Origin: Micromonospora luteifusca
Lineage (GTDB): Bacteria > Actinomycetota > Actinomycetes > Mycobacteriales > Micromonosporaceae
NCBI RefSeq assembly: GCF_016907275.1
Contig: NZ_JAFBBP010000001.1
Span: 806,001-870,000, forward strand
DNA: 64,000 nt
Direction of reading: 5' to 3'
Shown here: piece by piece, positions 19,701 through 24,843 of the stretch
How positions within the stretch are numbered: position 1 is the first letter of the stretch
Layout of the letters: each line of letters starts with the position of its first letter
Notes under the pieces: generated by a model
Told to the model about the DNA's origin: nothing
Database searches by the model: none
The model's input: the letters and a program-made list of their open reading frames with translations, nothing else
Made by a program: the position numbers and the translations under genes

Positions 19701-21586
19701 TCCGGCCGCCCGCCGTCCCTCGACGGCGCGGGTCCGCCCGCCCGCTCGCTGGAAACGGCCGGTCGCTCGCTCGAAACGGCCGGCCCGTCGCCCGGAACGA
19801 CCGGCCGGCCCACGGGAGTGCCGGGCCGGGATGCGGGCAGCGAACGCTCGCCGGTTTCGGGCACGCCCGCCGACGAGCCCGCTTCCGTCGACGGATGCGC
19901 GGGCGGGCGCCGCGTACCGGCGCCGAGGTCCGCCCGTGTCGTGATCGGGTCCCTGGCCGACTCGTGGTCCAGGCGCCCAACGTCGCTCTGCCCCCGCTGG
20001 AACGGACGGGGCGCGTCGGCCAATGGCGCCTCCGGCCCGGTCGCCGCGCTCGCACCCGACGCGGAGCGACCGGGGCGCGGCTCGGCGGCCTCGGGCCCGG
20101 TGCTCGTGCCGGGGCGCGGCGAGGTGACATGGTGGGAATCCGGCGACGACCCGGGCGGGTTCCCAATGCCCGACGAAGCCAACGAACCCTGCGGACCCCG
20201 GCCGAGCGAGGGGGGCGGCTCGCCCGGACCACCGGGCCCGGTCGGAGTGCTCGTGCCCGCCCCGAGACGACCGGGACCGGGTTGCGTTGGGATGGACTCG
20301 GCACCGATGCGAGCCGGCGTGTGAGGCCGGGCGTCCAGGTTCGCCGGCCGGAGCCCGGAGGTGGAGGCCGTCGACTCGACGGGCGCGCGACCGTCGCCGA
20401 CGGGGCGGGCCGGCGGTGGCGTGCCGGGCGCCTGCCCCGTCCGCGCCGGGGGCCCGTTTACGGCGGTGTCGGGCCTGGGCGAAGCCACCGGGCCGTCGCC
20501 GACCGCCTGGTCCGGGCGGCCGTGTCCGCCGGGACCACCGCCGGAGATTCGGGTCCTTGGCGCAGGGACCGGCGGCGGCCCGGTGGTACCGACGCCCTCG
20601 GTGCCGCCCGTCGCGGACTCGAAGTGGCCCGAGGGATAGTCGCCGGGCCGGTGGAGGTTGGTGCTCGACTCGATGTCCGCCGTCGTCGTGCGGACCGGGG
20701 GTGGCGGCGTGCCGGAGGCGCCCGCCCCGACGCGCGGTGGCCCCGGCTGGTCGGTCAGGCGCACGGGCGGAACACTTGTCGAACTGTCCCCGCCGGACGT
20801 ACGTGCTCGGCCGGACGGGTCCGGCCTGGGACCGCCGAAGCGCAACCCGCCCGTCAGGTCGTTGATGTTCGGCAGGTCGAAGTTCACCTTGCCGAACCAC
20901 TCGCCGCCCTTGCTGATGCGTGCAATCGGCTTGTTGCCACCGAATGCCAGTCCCGCCGCCCCGCCCATCAGGATGTTGAGGACCTCCATTCCCGGATCCG
21001 GCTGGAAGGGCACGCCCATGCCAACGCTCACGCCAGCCTGGACACCGAAGCTGATGCCGGCCGCCCAGACGATGCCGTTGACGATCGAGCCGATGGCGCT
21101 CGCCGCGCCCCTGATCACGGGAACGTAGGTGATCAATGACGCGATCAGGTCGCCAACGACGTTCATCGCCCGCATGATGGCGTTGAAGGCCGTCGCCATC
21201 CAGGCGAGCCGGGCCATGTTCGCCAACGCGCTGGCGAGCGGGCCAACGGCGGCCAGGAACAGGATCCCCGCCGCCCCGAGGATGCCCATGATGATGCTTA
21301 TGAGCTCCCCGGCCTTCTTCTGCTTGATCGCGTCACGGACCCCGTTGGCCATGTCGTGCAGCGACTCGGACATGGACGTGCACGCGTTCACCATGTCGGT
21401 GATTCGCTGGTCGATCTGACCGGCCACGCGATCCGACTGGATGGCGGTCTCTCCGGTCCAGGTGATGTCCCGGGCCTGGCCGGTGGCCTTCTTCAGCTCG
21501 GCGAGCCGATCGCCGTACGCCTTCCAGCGATTCGCGAGTTCATCGATTTTGTCGGGATCGGGATGGTTCGGTGACGCATCGCCCAC
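7751..21586 (-). CDS. Giant WXG-domain T7SS protein with metzincin and TcdA/TcdB-like glycosyltransferase domains
   Basis: 4611 aa from a GTG. Order: WXG100-like helical pair at residues 1-90 (WTG at 43-45); four or so hydrophobic segments at about 95-220; long Pro/Gly/Ser/Thr-rich linker at about 240-760; helical region at 800-1060; a beta-rich segment (about 1090-1230); Gly/Asp repeats near 1255-1290; four tandem 60-72-residue repeats at about 1462-1702; helices; 'PVGAGLFLLP' alpha/beta module near 2195-2330; zinc-peptidase motif HEVGHGLGLWH at 2697-2707 with Met-turn candidate GLMGTG (Met2735), a metzincin arrangement; helical domain at 2760-3050; helices; glycosyltransferase domain at about 3790-4060 with MIWLGSPLG, AADILRWEILLRFGGLY and DGD at 3928-3930, resembling clostridial glucosylating toxins and related sugar transferases; a C-terminal module with Cys4608. 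Probably exported by the adjacent T7SS. Enzymatic roles are predicted from motifs and targets are unknown. No immunity gene is evident beside it. Confidence 0.85.
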   Translation of the reverse strand: MGDASPNHPDPDKIDELANRWKAYGDRLAELKKATGQARDITWTGETAIQSDRVAGQIDQRITDMVNACTSMSESLHDMANGVRDAIKQKKAGELISIIMGILGAAGILFLAAVGPLASALANMARLAWMATAFNAIMRAMNVVGDLIASLITYVPVIRGAASAIGSIVNGIVWAAGISFGVQAGVSVGMGVPFQPDPGMEVLNILMGGAAGLAFGGNKPIARISKGGEWFGKVNFDLPNINDLTGGLRFGGPRPDPSGRARTSGGDSSTSVPPVRLTDQPGPPRVGAGASGTPPPPVRTTTADIESSTNLHRPGDYPSGHFESATGGTEGVGTTGPPPVPAPRTRISGGGPGGHGRPDQAVGDGPVASPRPDTAVNGPPARTGQAPGTPPPARPVGDGRAPVESTASTSGLRPANLDARPHTPARIGAESIPTQPGPGRLGAGTSTPTGPGGPGEPPPSLGRGPQGSLASSGIGNPPGSSPDSHHVTSPRPGTSTGPEAAEPRPGRSASGASAATGPEAPLADAPRPFQRGQSDVGRLDHESARDPITTRADLGAGTRRPPAHPSTEAGSSAGVPETGERSLPASRPGTPVGRPVVPGDGPAVSSERPAVSSERAGGPAPSRDGGRPDGVAVSRDGGRAGPVGAGGTHTAPPAAAVRPGPGSGEPGGRPAVEASSRDLTAPAHRGAGGTDAPAQPATTGRPGGPRTGEWSPDRAAQEGPLGDNGPSARPVDGADEVVTTLDDLLGRLRARGLDPAGQFDAVAGEWTRDARRGGQPHHVPNRELARARADHGAAIERDLAGLFEGPRGARTGAAPHGTSPPERPVTVSAAAEVVRGHATALRDRLSSEAARHQALDQLSLDAAALGRRHRADHPDALSVDGYRRIADDLRTELGEAVRQGHGPLGEHVRARTGDGGVDSELRAAQRRILDEYPARIDREVRIEREFRAIERELDGYATARGGSAVPGKQLFDSFRQQVVNAERAGLADQLPAIRENIRHDLDRLLGLEPWADAQVAAFRRENAHRAEAPADPARPRPSAAGPDQARGDHAGGIRPLPEHTVFVRPPERDRAAPEHGEGSRKPGVMTSRDLPAVVERDWPANWYWRAVEDRFATKWYLLKDLNGRFLDVGDSPPIVPVEEPTGPGTHEFPAQIHIVDGDGWVRLPGGATAGRHAGGDPTNPPDRWMRLPEPKARPVGDGPADGPQGDAYYWERYKVSFSVRASGPDGKPLGLTNDDGYRLGVPEPKPSGSDSGRTGGTQGGNFPGEGRTLGGDFPGDGRTLGGDSPGDGRTSGRTPDGRGNQPAGAKGGLANAASDFVPFASRGRPEVPHGSPAGGRGPGVGADGRVARETVGGSPWSGPGRRVDGSPAESAAPADVPVSQAGITRARPPAGTPKPPAELAEPSSGGSRRMGGPAEAGGVAPRRPEVSGSRTTTERPDRFWEPTVDNPGWSSTARHRPATAGDQPPAGAPEQRQAGQRAVDRAASDSAEVAAVRERRAAALERVIAASSSVRTGPPVAEVPAAVQEAGGRAGDRLPAGAPEQRPAGQRAVDRVPSDSAEVAAVRERRAAALERVIAASSSVRTGPPVAEVPAAVQEAGGRAGDRLPGQRAVDRVPSDPAEVAAVRERRAAALERVIAARSSVRTGPPVAEVSADVQAAGGRAVDRPAGQRAVDRAPSDPAELAAVRERRAAALERAIAAAVDRTPVTDGTAAGGTPAATGRSGEAYQLSREALAARVEKLLEELSGSRGREAATLRAELRRLRMWLDFRSGTATAAEARILTGGGLGSRLHPRERGEVVLAYRAFAARAEARLNRLLADAVGRPDELLSDAGRAIRRADIDELRSQLNRIGEGENPYGLPEHGVRNGRVTGRWSLITEADRLRLARLGGPLTAREDAILAGLGVGFGEPPEFRYRIVRNARVWARQAAATQRLWQERLEARLSAVADGHGLARVRAGWVYYRGEAPVASPTAMDRVEPRPGHELLLIDPSVTDYAVIRAYVSHLETLTDDVQLVRLPGGGPRLTPAEAADLATSLLRGTRGVLSIPNRRLDDDPPHDGPFVPVDAAGRHTLRPLHHSYLVYPDTAPEGTPYDLGKTPRSDQFALGVDDDDWVVGEARRGDAADEPAVAWFRPASLDPAVTAPALPFNAATGTGPGIIVGVPGLPVPDGVNRRIEAILDLMAPERRPWVARHGVGSRPRIPVAVPVGAGLFLLPNVADADQVMSDYVTAVHLRQGLQDGRPGPILVVPGPVDPERQTVGVLGGPMPVAELSEAVAGLDGPVTVVLTDPRAAVPGPAGQSMAELLADGPAALVAAPDPAEAGQWYEHSAVATTRRFAMGPGSTATGRPPMTPAQHAALRAAGRAVPATLPGAVPTAAGEPLDGDGLVRSLLSLAGDAIRAAIEAESPPSSGDRTPSVETRTPTVETIRQHLADFFARDFAARPGHYAAFGIDARRAEEVRRDLPKPGHTGGVAGQIALQVAVLAFGLNIALLHPDGSLANHGESTEDLKILIQVGDGDRTGYLPGVPVDRPHPPTATVGAEFHLDSAEPRVVEVDTDLWEPLPGTLDRPIPWEFTPPEGPDGRPLLRRTSGSGERTLVRYHLSATPQQWTVRRRLRLRAGPGVGPVELAEVRRAAEAGVRRYFNAPGHRLDVDGGTPLLRVELDFDSPDPHQVIEVVAGGLRGMTQDRWPVGAPEEAYAHEVGHGLGLWHPAPENLPPPDGGDDRRRWRRQPPAAGLMGTGTGHGVTPEELARFVAVASPYVGSTTPNVSAPRFQPADPLDARDRTPALLGSEEEFDGYWITWADGRPPDGERRTVGTRDGMRLDADGNMGVIAEIVAWKPWLVLDDERIGADPETSYREFDAMVRDLGAVTQRMPVGEAFPGLNVQHDAFIEPARGNLAYIQHTEGIPLEGMYWHYEELLKFSGRTEVYLSYAGQEMLREGMQFGRWLAALFNGGSAPDLARVSPAVTLAGYATLLYTVGAAVAMGHYQHAKPGLKNYLLWAPRTRLSGIFKALPEELRSFLEAYAPLIRNEFAATFSVDRSWFLHGVDLLNGELPGKPFTVGQLLDNGLLRDPEKPLTPLEALHIRTFMEEVDTNEGHLRHAALVVGEYRMLGEAVMPANVARDPMELRRHHGWLNGVARRTYQRVVATRTAIGDGSPPIDLTEAVANLQRQLATAESPPGEAANRLAVIRSGELMLLRRLLSRPDRVDLSELAVVLRPLPMRDRAEAARAVVEGVHIRLDSTVRAAVRRVDASRLGLTDEAIEQVRQWFPNAKVQPDGGRSPLPELRWAQPSDRFAGANTAPVRVDVEGLLGRLAELERDAGEAAVLWRDARVPADPGAGVTREQALRDVAYLTAAVFGVDFSTRDLAAMNRLLSALGGGRRVVHWRDLERAIGSVRGDDPDRPTAVRPQEVELWIAAVAELNRDDAGPDELRRQVMGVDEPSGTAAAALAQRWPGEHQLLSAVLRVHAAVRAAGMAPPSHVTEAIELILSVEWDGMDWLADKDFPLLLMWAQRLAAAPEISLDDLVAAYRQFEAWVDKLASVDPIEVDDGVWWLAGTGPVQPNLPDPVDGGLMVAYPADGDLMPLSHAGSAARWEVPTGSALLLVHIGLLIRAKAERGSASDYGVVRRTVPVRLVPVVTGQVSEERIAALRTDLAEIEERLGWGVSLGEPVPAAVSHPVPGPDAGRNVAGQRSLEAPVIVVMDVDEPVDLPDPSSSPVVPAAGPPGADGRERLVRLLRSRMDRTAPEQGRLGPDYFGVRVPPPPPEFLSGVRLASLPTDRLGDFLDRADLAWGDRPATTLQVWTRPDGLEMPLHLPMIWLGSPLGRDDGHRERFVGNAARMAGQLAPFGVVTTLWISEPPTQEMIRWAGDAGIRLILVDEVFHRDEPMRSDQFYRSAMAKQIPEGFAEAADILRWEILLRFGGLYTDGDNQVRDDDPVALLAELRELFDRHGWAVHRDVDGETYGNSAIMAARNHPVTATFLELIELNYRQPQRTMMKDVWILFGGREAAQDIASTRAMDVRRRSVYWRTGPQTLWQLRWAVRDRLDSALTGGGNLPHLDRLTMGSAKSWISGSVLTPVRRFTADEEPQVLYRLAARLVRDLYNREGDLRLTEAAAVVNGFADPDNVWRALFDVLLGEPRLRDRLTSVTDRILLFGGEGGPRLEIVRLPDDVLTRLGLSHDESAGEPAGDWRLGELMRPVRLSGGPAQANPGTEDLSRSGQPPRPNTSGRRPRLPRRATVEQVLVLVGPRPDEGFLAPVAAAARRLAAARTGTASGGDAVTWSESPVVVVGRGAGPVQARRIRGDLNGALEAYYELGVRPVVVFAGEPAEGDHALLARYGVPLVRRIADETPSAAGAGALVLRGLDWLWEVRLPEPAEPARVKSVGAALDLAAGTGVGPAYGDVLSAELHEWLAASNWTRRREIFRDRRAELLRPENQAALDRILQRHPAPDLAAGTDQPAGNNAGVYRAILKMAEQTQTARSFEYLTEPDPQTRRERLVAWLGSGPDVPLEPLVELANGADEDPSYGADAAVLEALRISLGRPAGARGDGPIIPPEARRLIMNNRAYLRDGNDATEWARHLRDLLNTRYPDRGAELGELATLIMSCYQP
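16480..17200 (-). repeat. Four in-frame tandem repeats inside the 4611-aa gene
   Basis: Units of about 180 to 216 bases (60-72 codons) recur with very high base identity. The marker GCGCTCCAGAGCGGCGG appears near 16688, 16870 and 17080, and a more diverged copy near 16503. Each unit encodes a charged helix (VRERRAAALERVIAA) followed by a loop rich in Pro and Val. The 36-base length difference between units comes from presence or absence of an Ala/Pro/Gln-rich insert. Confidence 0.8.
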
Positions 21587-21797
21587 GCCCCCACCCCCGT
21601 TTCACGGACCCGTGGCGACGGTACGGCGACCGACGGCGACCGAGAAGATCCACGTTCGTCCGCCCACCGGTCCCGGAAAAGGGACGTTGCCGGCGGGGTC
21701 CCTACGCGCGACGGTGACGATGCGGGATCAGCGGACGACCGGACCGGTGGTCGGACAGTCCCGCGACGAGAAGGGTCTACCCGAAGGGAGGTTCCGG

Positions 21798-22433
21798 ATG
21801 GCGGATCCAGCCAAGATCACACCCCCGCCGGCGGACGTGGCACCGCCGACGCTGAGCATCCAGACAACCTGGGAACGGGATACGAGCGCGTCGCCCCAGT
21901 GGTACTCGGGCCCGAAGATCGAGGTGCAGGATCCGGTAGCGCCGGACGCCGGTGCCAAGCCGCCGGAGGCCGTCCCGGACGTCAAGGCGTTCGAGGTCAG
22001 CACCGGCGACATCGAGGACCGGGTGATCGCGATGCTGAGCGAGCTCGACGGGCAGGTGAAGGACTACAACGACTTCAAGAGCTACGTCGAGGCCCGCAAA
22101 AACTGGATCTTCTCCGTGACGGACGAAGACCAGATCGAAGGGGACGGCAACCCGTACAACGGCGAGCAGGACAGCTACTTCCCGTACATGGTCAGCGGCC
22201 AGCAGGCACCGCAACCCGCGCCCGACGACTACGACGACAACTACTATGGGGCCAGTCCGGCACAGGTCACCCAGATCAATACGTACATGGACAACCTGCT
22301 GTTGGCGTGCGCCGACGTGATCCATCTGGTCGGTCAGTACGCGCTGACCGTCGACAACGCCGGCCAGATCTACGCCAACGTGGACTACGGCGCGAAGTTC
22401 CCCGACCCGCCGCCACTCAAACCCATCATCTAG
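21798..22433 (+). CDS. Small putative T7SS substrate with C-terminal YxxxD motif
   Basis: 211 aa. The ATG at 21798 has GAAGGGAGG upstream; the frame extends further 5' without coding bias. The first 60 residues are Pro-rich and disordered. Helices follow (about 63-105 and 152-195), broken by an acidic, Tyr-rich loop at about 108-150. The second helix ends with YANVD (192-196), matching the YxxxD/E export signal of ESX substrates. No W-x-G is present, so it would be a divergent, non-WXG helical-hairpin substrate. It is divergent from the 4611-aa gene and convergent with eccD. I do not recognise a family. Confidence 0.6.
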   Translation: MADPAKITPPPADVAPPTLSIQTTWERDTSASPQWYSGPKIEVQDPVAPDAGAKPPEAVPDVKAFEVSTGDIEDRVIAMLSELDGQVKDYNDFKSYVEARKNWIFSVTDEDQIEGDGNPYNGEQDSYFPYMVSGQQAPQPAPDDYDDNYYGASPAQVTQINTYMDNLLLACADVIHLVGQYALTVDNAGQIYANVDYGAKFPDPPPLKPII

Positions 22434-22448
22434 CGCCGTCGACAGGGT

Positions 22449-22487
22449 GCCGTCGTCGGCGGGTCGGGCAGACTCACCCACGACGGC
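22449..22487. terminator. Possible bidirectional terminator between convergent genes
   Basis: Arms GCCGTCGT (22449-22456) and ACGACGGC (22480-22487) flank a 23-base loop in the 107-base gap between the 211-aa gene and eccD. The stem is short and lacks a U tract. A second imperfect GC-rich hairpin follows near 22488-22520. Confidence 0.35.
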
Positions 22488-22540
22488 GGCCCGGGTGGTC
22501 GGGACCCGGACCGCCGGGCTTGTCGCCAGGTTCGGACGCG

Positions 22541-23923
22541 TCAGTCGACCAGGCCGCGCCCCATCGCGCTCAGCTCGCTGTACACGCCGTAGAGGCCCAT
22601 GGCCAGCGGCGCGACCGCGAGGCCACAGAGCATTCCGACGATGTCGACGGCCGACCGGCGTCCGGCCGCGGCGGCGCCGCCCAGCGAGACGTCCCTGGTC
22701 GCGTCGGTGAGCGGTAGCTGGACCAGCGTGAGGGTCAGGCCGGTGCCGAGCACCACCAGCCCGCCGGCCGTGAGGACGAGCGCCGTGAGGCCCTGCCCAC
22801 CCAACCGGTCGGCGAGCGCGGCGAGCACCGCGAACAGACCAATGAAGCCGCCCGCGCCGAGCATGACGGCCTCGCTGGCGAAGCCCGCCTGCTTGGTCCG
22901 GATGAGCAGCCCCGCGCTGGCGACGGCGGCCAACGCGATACCCCACCAGCCACCGGAGACCGCCAGCACCGGCAGCGCGACGGCGAGCGCGAGCACCGGA
23001 CCCGCGATGACCACGGCGAGGATCCGCCGGGCGCGGACCAGCAGCATGGTGACCGCCTGTGCGATGGGCGCGCCCGGCTTCGGCTTCGGCGGCTGGGAGG
23101 CCCACGCCGAGATACTGCCGGCGATCCACTTCGAGCCGCCGAGCAGCGCGACCGCGGCGACCGTGACCGCCGCCGCCGCCTCGGCGGCACTCACCCGCAG
23201 CGCGAGGAACAGCGGCAGCAGGAGCGTGCCGACCAGGAGCTGCAGCTCGACCGCGAACAGGATGATCTCGGGCGTGGTGGCCAGCGCCATCACCACGCCG
23301 ACGTTCGCGCCGACCACCAGCCCGACCCACCACAGGGCGGCGTCCATCATGGAGGCCAACAGCCCCCCGGCCGAGGCCAGGCACAGTGCCGCCGTCAGGG
23401 ACATGATCAGGCACATCGCGGGCGGCACGGCCGAACGCCGCTGCCGTACCGCCCAGGAGGCGCCCAGCAGCACCAGTGCTGCGGCGGTCAGTGCGATGGC
23501 CGCCGTGACCCCGGCGTCGAGCCGCAGCAGGAGAAGACCGGCCGCGGCCAGCCAGGCCAGGGCGAACGCGATGACGACGAGACCACGCGGCGACTCGCGC
23601 CGACGGTACCCGGCGGTCTCGTCGGCGACGAGTTCCTCGATGTCCTCGATGGCCGGCTCGCCGCCGGGATCGCCGGCGACGTCGACCAGGTACAGCACCG
23701 CACCGTCGGCGATCCCGGCGTCGGCCAGGGAGTGCTCCAGCGCCAGCGGTGCCGCGGTCGCGGGGGCGAGGGACCACGCGGGCGGAAAAACGTCATGACT
23801 GTCCTGGCCACAGAGGTCCGCGAGGCGGGACGCGTACTCTCCGACGGGGGCTCCGGCGGGCAGGGCGACGTCGACCCGCCGCCGGGAGCCGACGACGGTC
23901 ACCAGGCTGCGCTGGTCGGACAT
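22541..23923 (-). CDS. eccD: EccD, T7SS integral membrane channel component
   Basis: 460 aa, ATG start with GGAGG about nine bases upstream and only four bases after the upstream WXG100 stop. An N-terminal ubiquitin-like domain (about residues 5-80, beginning LVTVVGSRRRVDVALP) and an acidic linker lead into about eleven hydrophobic helices from residue 115 to the end. This matches EccD in order and length. EccD forms much of the inner-membrane pore scaffold with EccB, EccC and EccE. Its place directly after eccC and the WXG100 pair supports the call. Confidence 0.92.
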   Translation of the reverse strand: MSDQRSLVTVVGSRRRVDVALPAGAPVGEYASRLADLCGQDSHDVFPPAWSLAPATAAPLALEHSLADAGIADGAVLYLVDVAGDPGGEPAIEDIEELVADETAGYRRRESPRGLVVIAFALAWLAAAGLLLLRLDAGVTAAIALTAAALVLLGASWAVRQRRSAVPPAMCLIMSLTAALCLASAGGLLASMMDAALWWVGLVVGANVGVVMALATTPEIILFAVELQLLVGTLLLPLFLALRVSAAEAAAAVTVAAVALLGGSKWIAGSISAWASQPPKPKPGAPIAQAVTMLLVRARRILAVVIAGPVLALAVALPVLAVSGGWWGIALAAVASAGLLIRTKQAGFASEAVMLGAGGFIGLFAVLAALADRLGGQGLTALVLTAGGLVVLGTGLTLTLVQLPLTDATRDVSLGGAAAAGRRSAVDIVGMLCGLAVAPLAMGLYGVYSELSAMGRGLVD

Positions 23924-23927
23924 CTAG

Positions 23928-24239
23928 TCAGTGCCTCCACGTCTGGGTGTTGGCGAGCTCGGCCTCGGTGTAGTTGTCGTAGTTCACCCGGAGCGCGTGT
24001 GCGATCATGCCCAGCACCCCTTCCGGGCCGAAGAGCCCGTCCGAGGCCACGTTCCACGCCAGACGCTGGTCCTCGAAGAACGTGGCCGACTCACCGGTCC
24101 AGGTGGTGGAGATCGGCGATAGCTTGCTCTCCAGCATGACGAGCTGGTCGATGATCTCTCCCGCGACGCCGTTGATGTACGGGGCGGCACCCCCGAGGGA
24201 CTCGGGGACCTTCAGCGGGGTGTTGTAGATGTCGGGCAT
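23928..24239 (-). CDS. WXG100 family protein (EsxB/EsxA-type), second of pair
   Basis: 103 aa. The ATG at 24239 follows GAAGGAG at seven bases; a longer open frame upstream runs through intergenic repeats and is discarded. The helix-turn-helix hairpin has the W-x-G turn as WTG (47-49), and the second helix ends with YTEAE (90-94), matching the YxxxD/E export signal. Usual WXG100 length. Likely heterodimerises with the WXG100 protein encoded just upstream and is exported through EccC/EccD. Stop lies four bases before eccD, so it is almost certainly cotranscribed. Confidence 0.9.
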   Translation of the reverse strand: MPDIYNTPLKVPESLGGAAPYINGVAGEIIDQLVMLESKLSPISTTWTGESATFFEDQRLAWNVASDGLFGPEGVLGMIAHALRVNYDNYTEAELANTQTWRH

Positions 24240-24270
24240 GACAGGGCTCCTTCCGGGGCCGGCATGGTGC

Positions 24271-24360
24271 CGGCGACGTTGGCCGAAGCCGGCACCAGGC
24301 CGGCGACGTTGGCCGAAGCCGGCACCAGGCCGGCGACGTTGGCCGCAGCCGACGTCACAG
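24271..24360. repeat. Three 30-base tandem repeats between the WXG100 genes
   Basis: Units at 24271-24300 and 24301-24330 are identical (CGGCGACGTTGGCCGAAGCC then GGCACCAGGC). The third, 24331-24360, matches for 19 of its first 20 bases, then diverges into the end of the upstream gene. The 115-base spacer consists mostly of this repeat. Confidence 0.85.
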
Positions 24361-24672
24361 ATAGACGCCGGGGATCTCGTTGTTGACCGTGACCAGGTTG
24401 CCCGCCGCGAAGTCCTCGACGTCGACGTAGTTGTTGAAGTTGCCGCGCAGGCCGGCCCCGATGTTGAGCAAAGCGTTGTGCAGCATCGTGCCGAACACGT
24501 CGAAGTCGTGCATGACCGAGTCGAAGTTCTGGGCGGCGACGCCCTCCCACTCGTCACGCAGGGAGACGACGTATTGCCGTACGGCCGTGAGACTCTGTTC
24601 GATCTCGGACGCGGTCGTATCGCAGTCGATCGCCGCGGTGGCGATGTATTCCGGTGTTACGCCGAACGGCAC
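24355..24672 (-). CDS. WXG100 family protein, first of pair
   Basis: 105 aa from a GTG with GAGGAGG five bases upstream. Helical hairpin with the turn WEG (42-44). The C-terminal helix carries YVDVE (82-86), a YxxxD/E export motif, followed by an unusually long tail ending PGVYL. Usual length for the family. It lies 171 bases after eccC and 115 bases before the second WXG100 gene. Predicted T7SS substrate and partner of that protein. Both members carrying YxxxE is unusual if they form one heterodimer, because usually one partner supplies the signal. Confidence 0.88.
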   Translation of the reverse strand: MPFGVTPEYIATAAIDCDTTASEIEQSLTAVRQYVVSLRDEWEGVAAQNFDSVMHDFDVFGTMLHNALLNIGAGLRGNFNNYVDVEDFAAGNLVTVNNEIPGVYL

Positions 24673-24843
24673 GACGTCCTCCTCTGTTCTGGGTGGCCCG
24701 AACGGGCTGGTCTACCGGGCTGGCCGGCTTTTCCGTCCGGTAAGGACCGACCCGGACGGGGGCAGCATCGCAGCCGGGGCGGGGACCGCGACAGTGACTG
24801 ATTCCGGTGTCCCCGCCGGTCCCGGCCCCGCCCACGAGCCGGG

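Noticed and set aside
24240..24557. Upstream extension of the second WXG100 gene to 209 codons
   Set aside because: It runs through tandem repeats and the opposite frame of the first WXG100 gene. A strong ribosome binding site and a standard WXG100 length fix the start at 24239.
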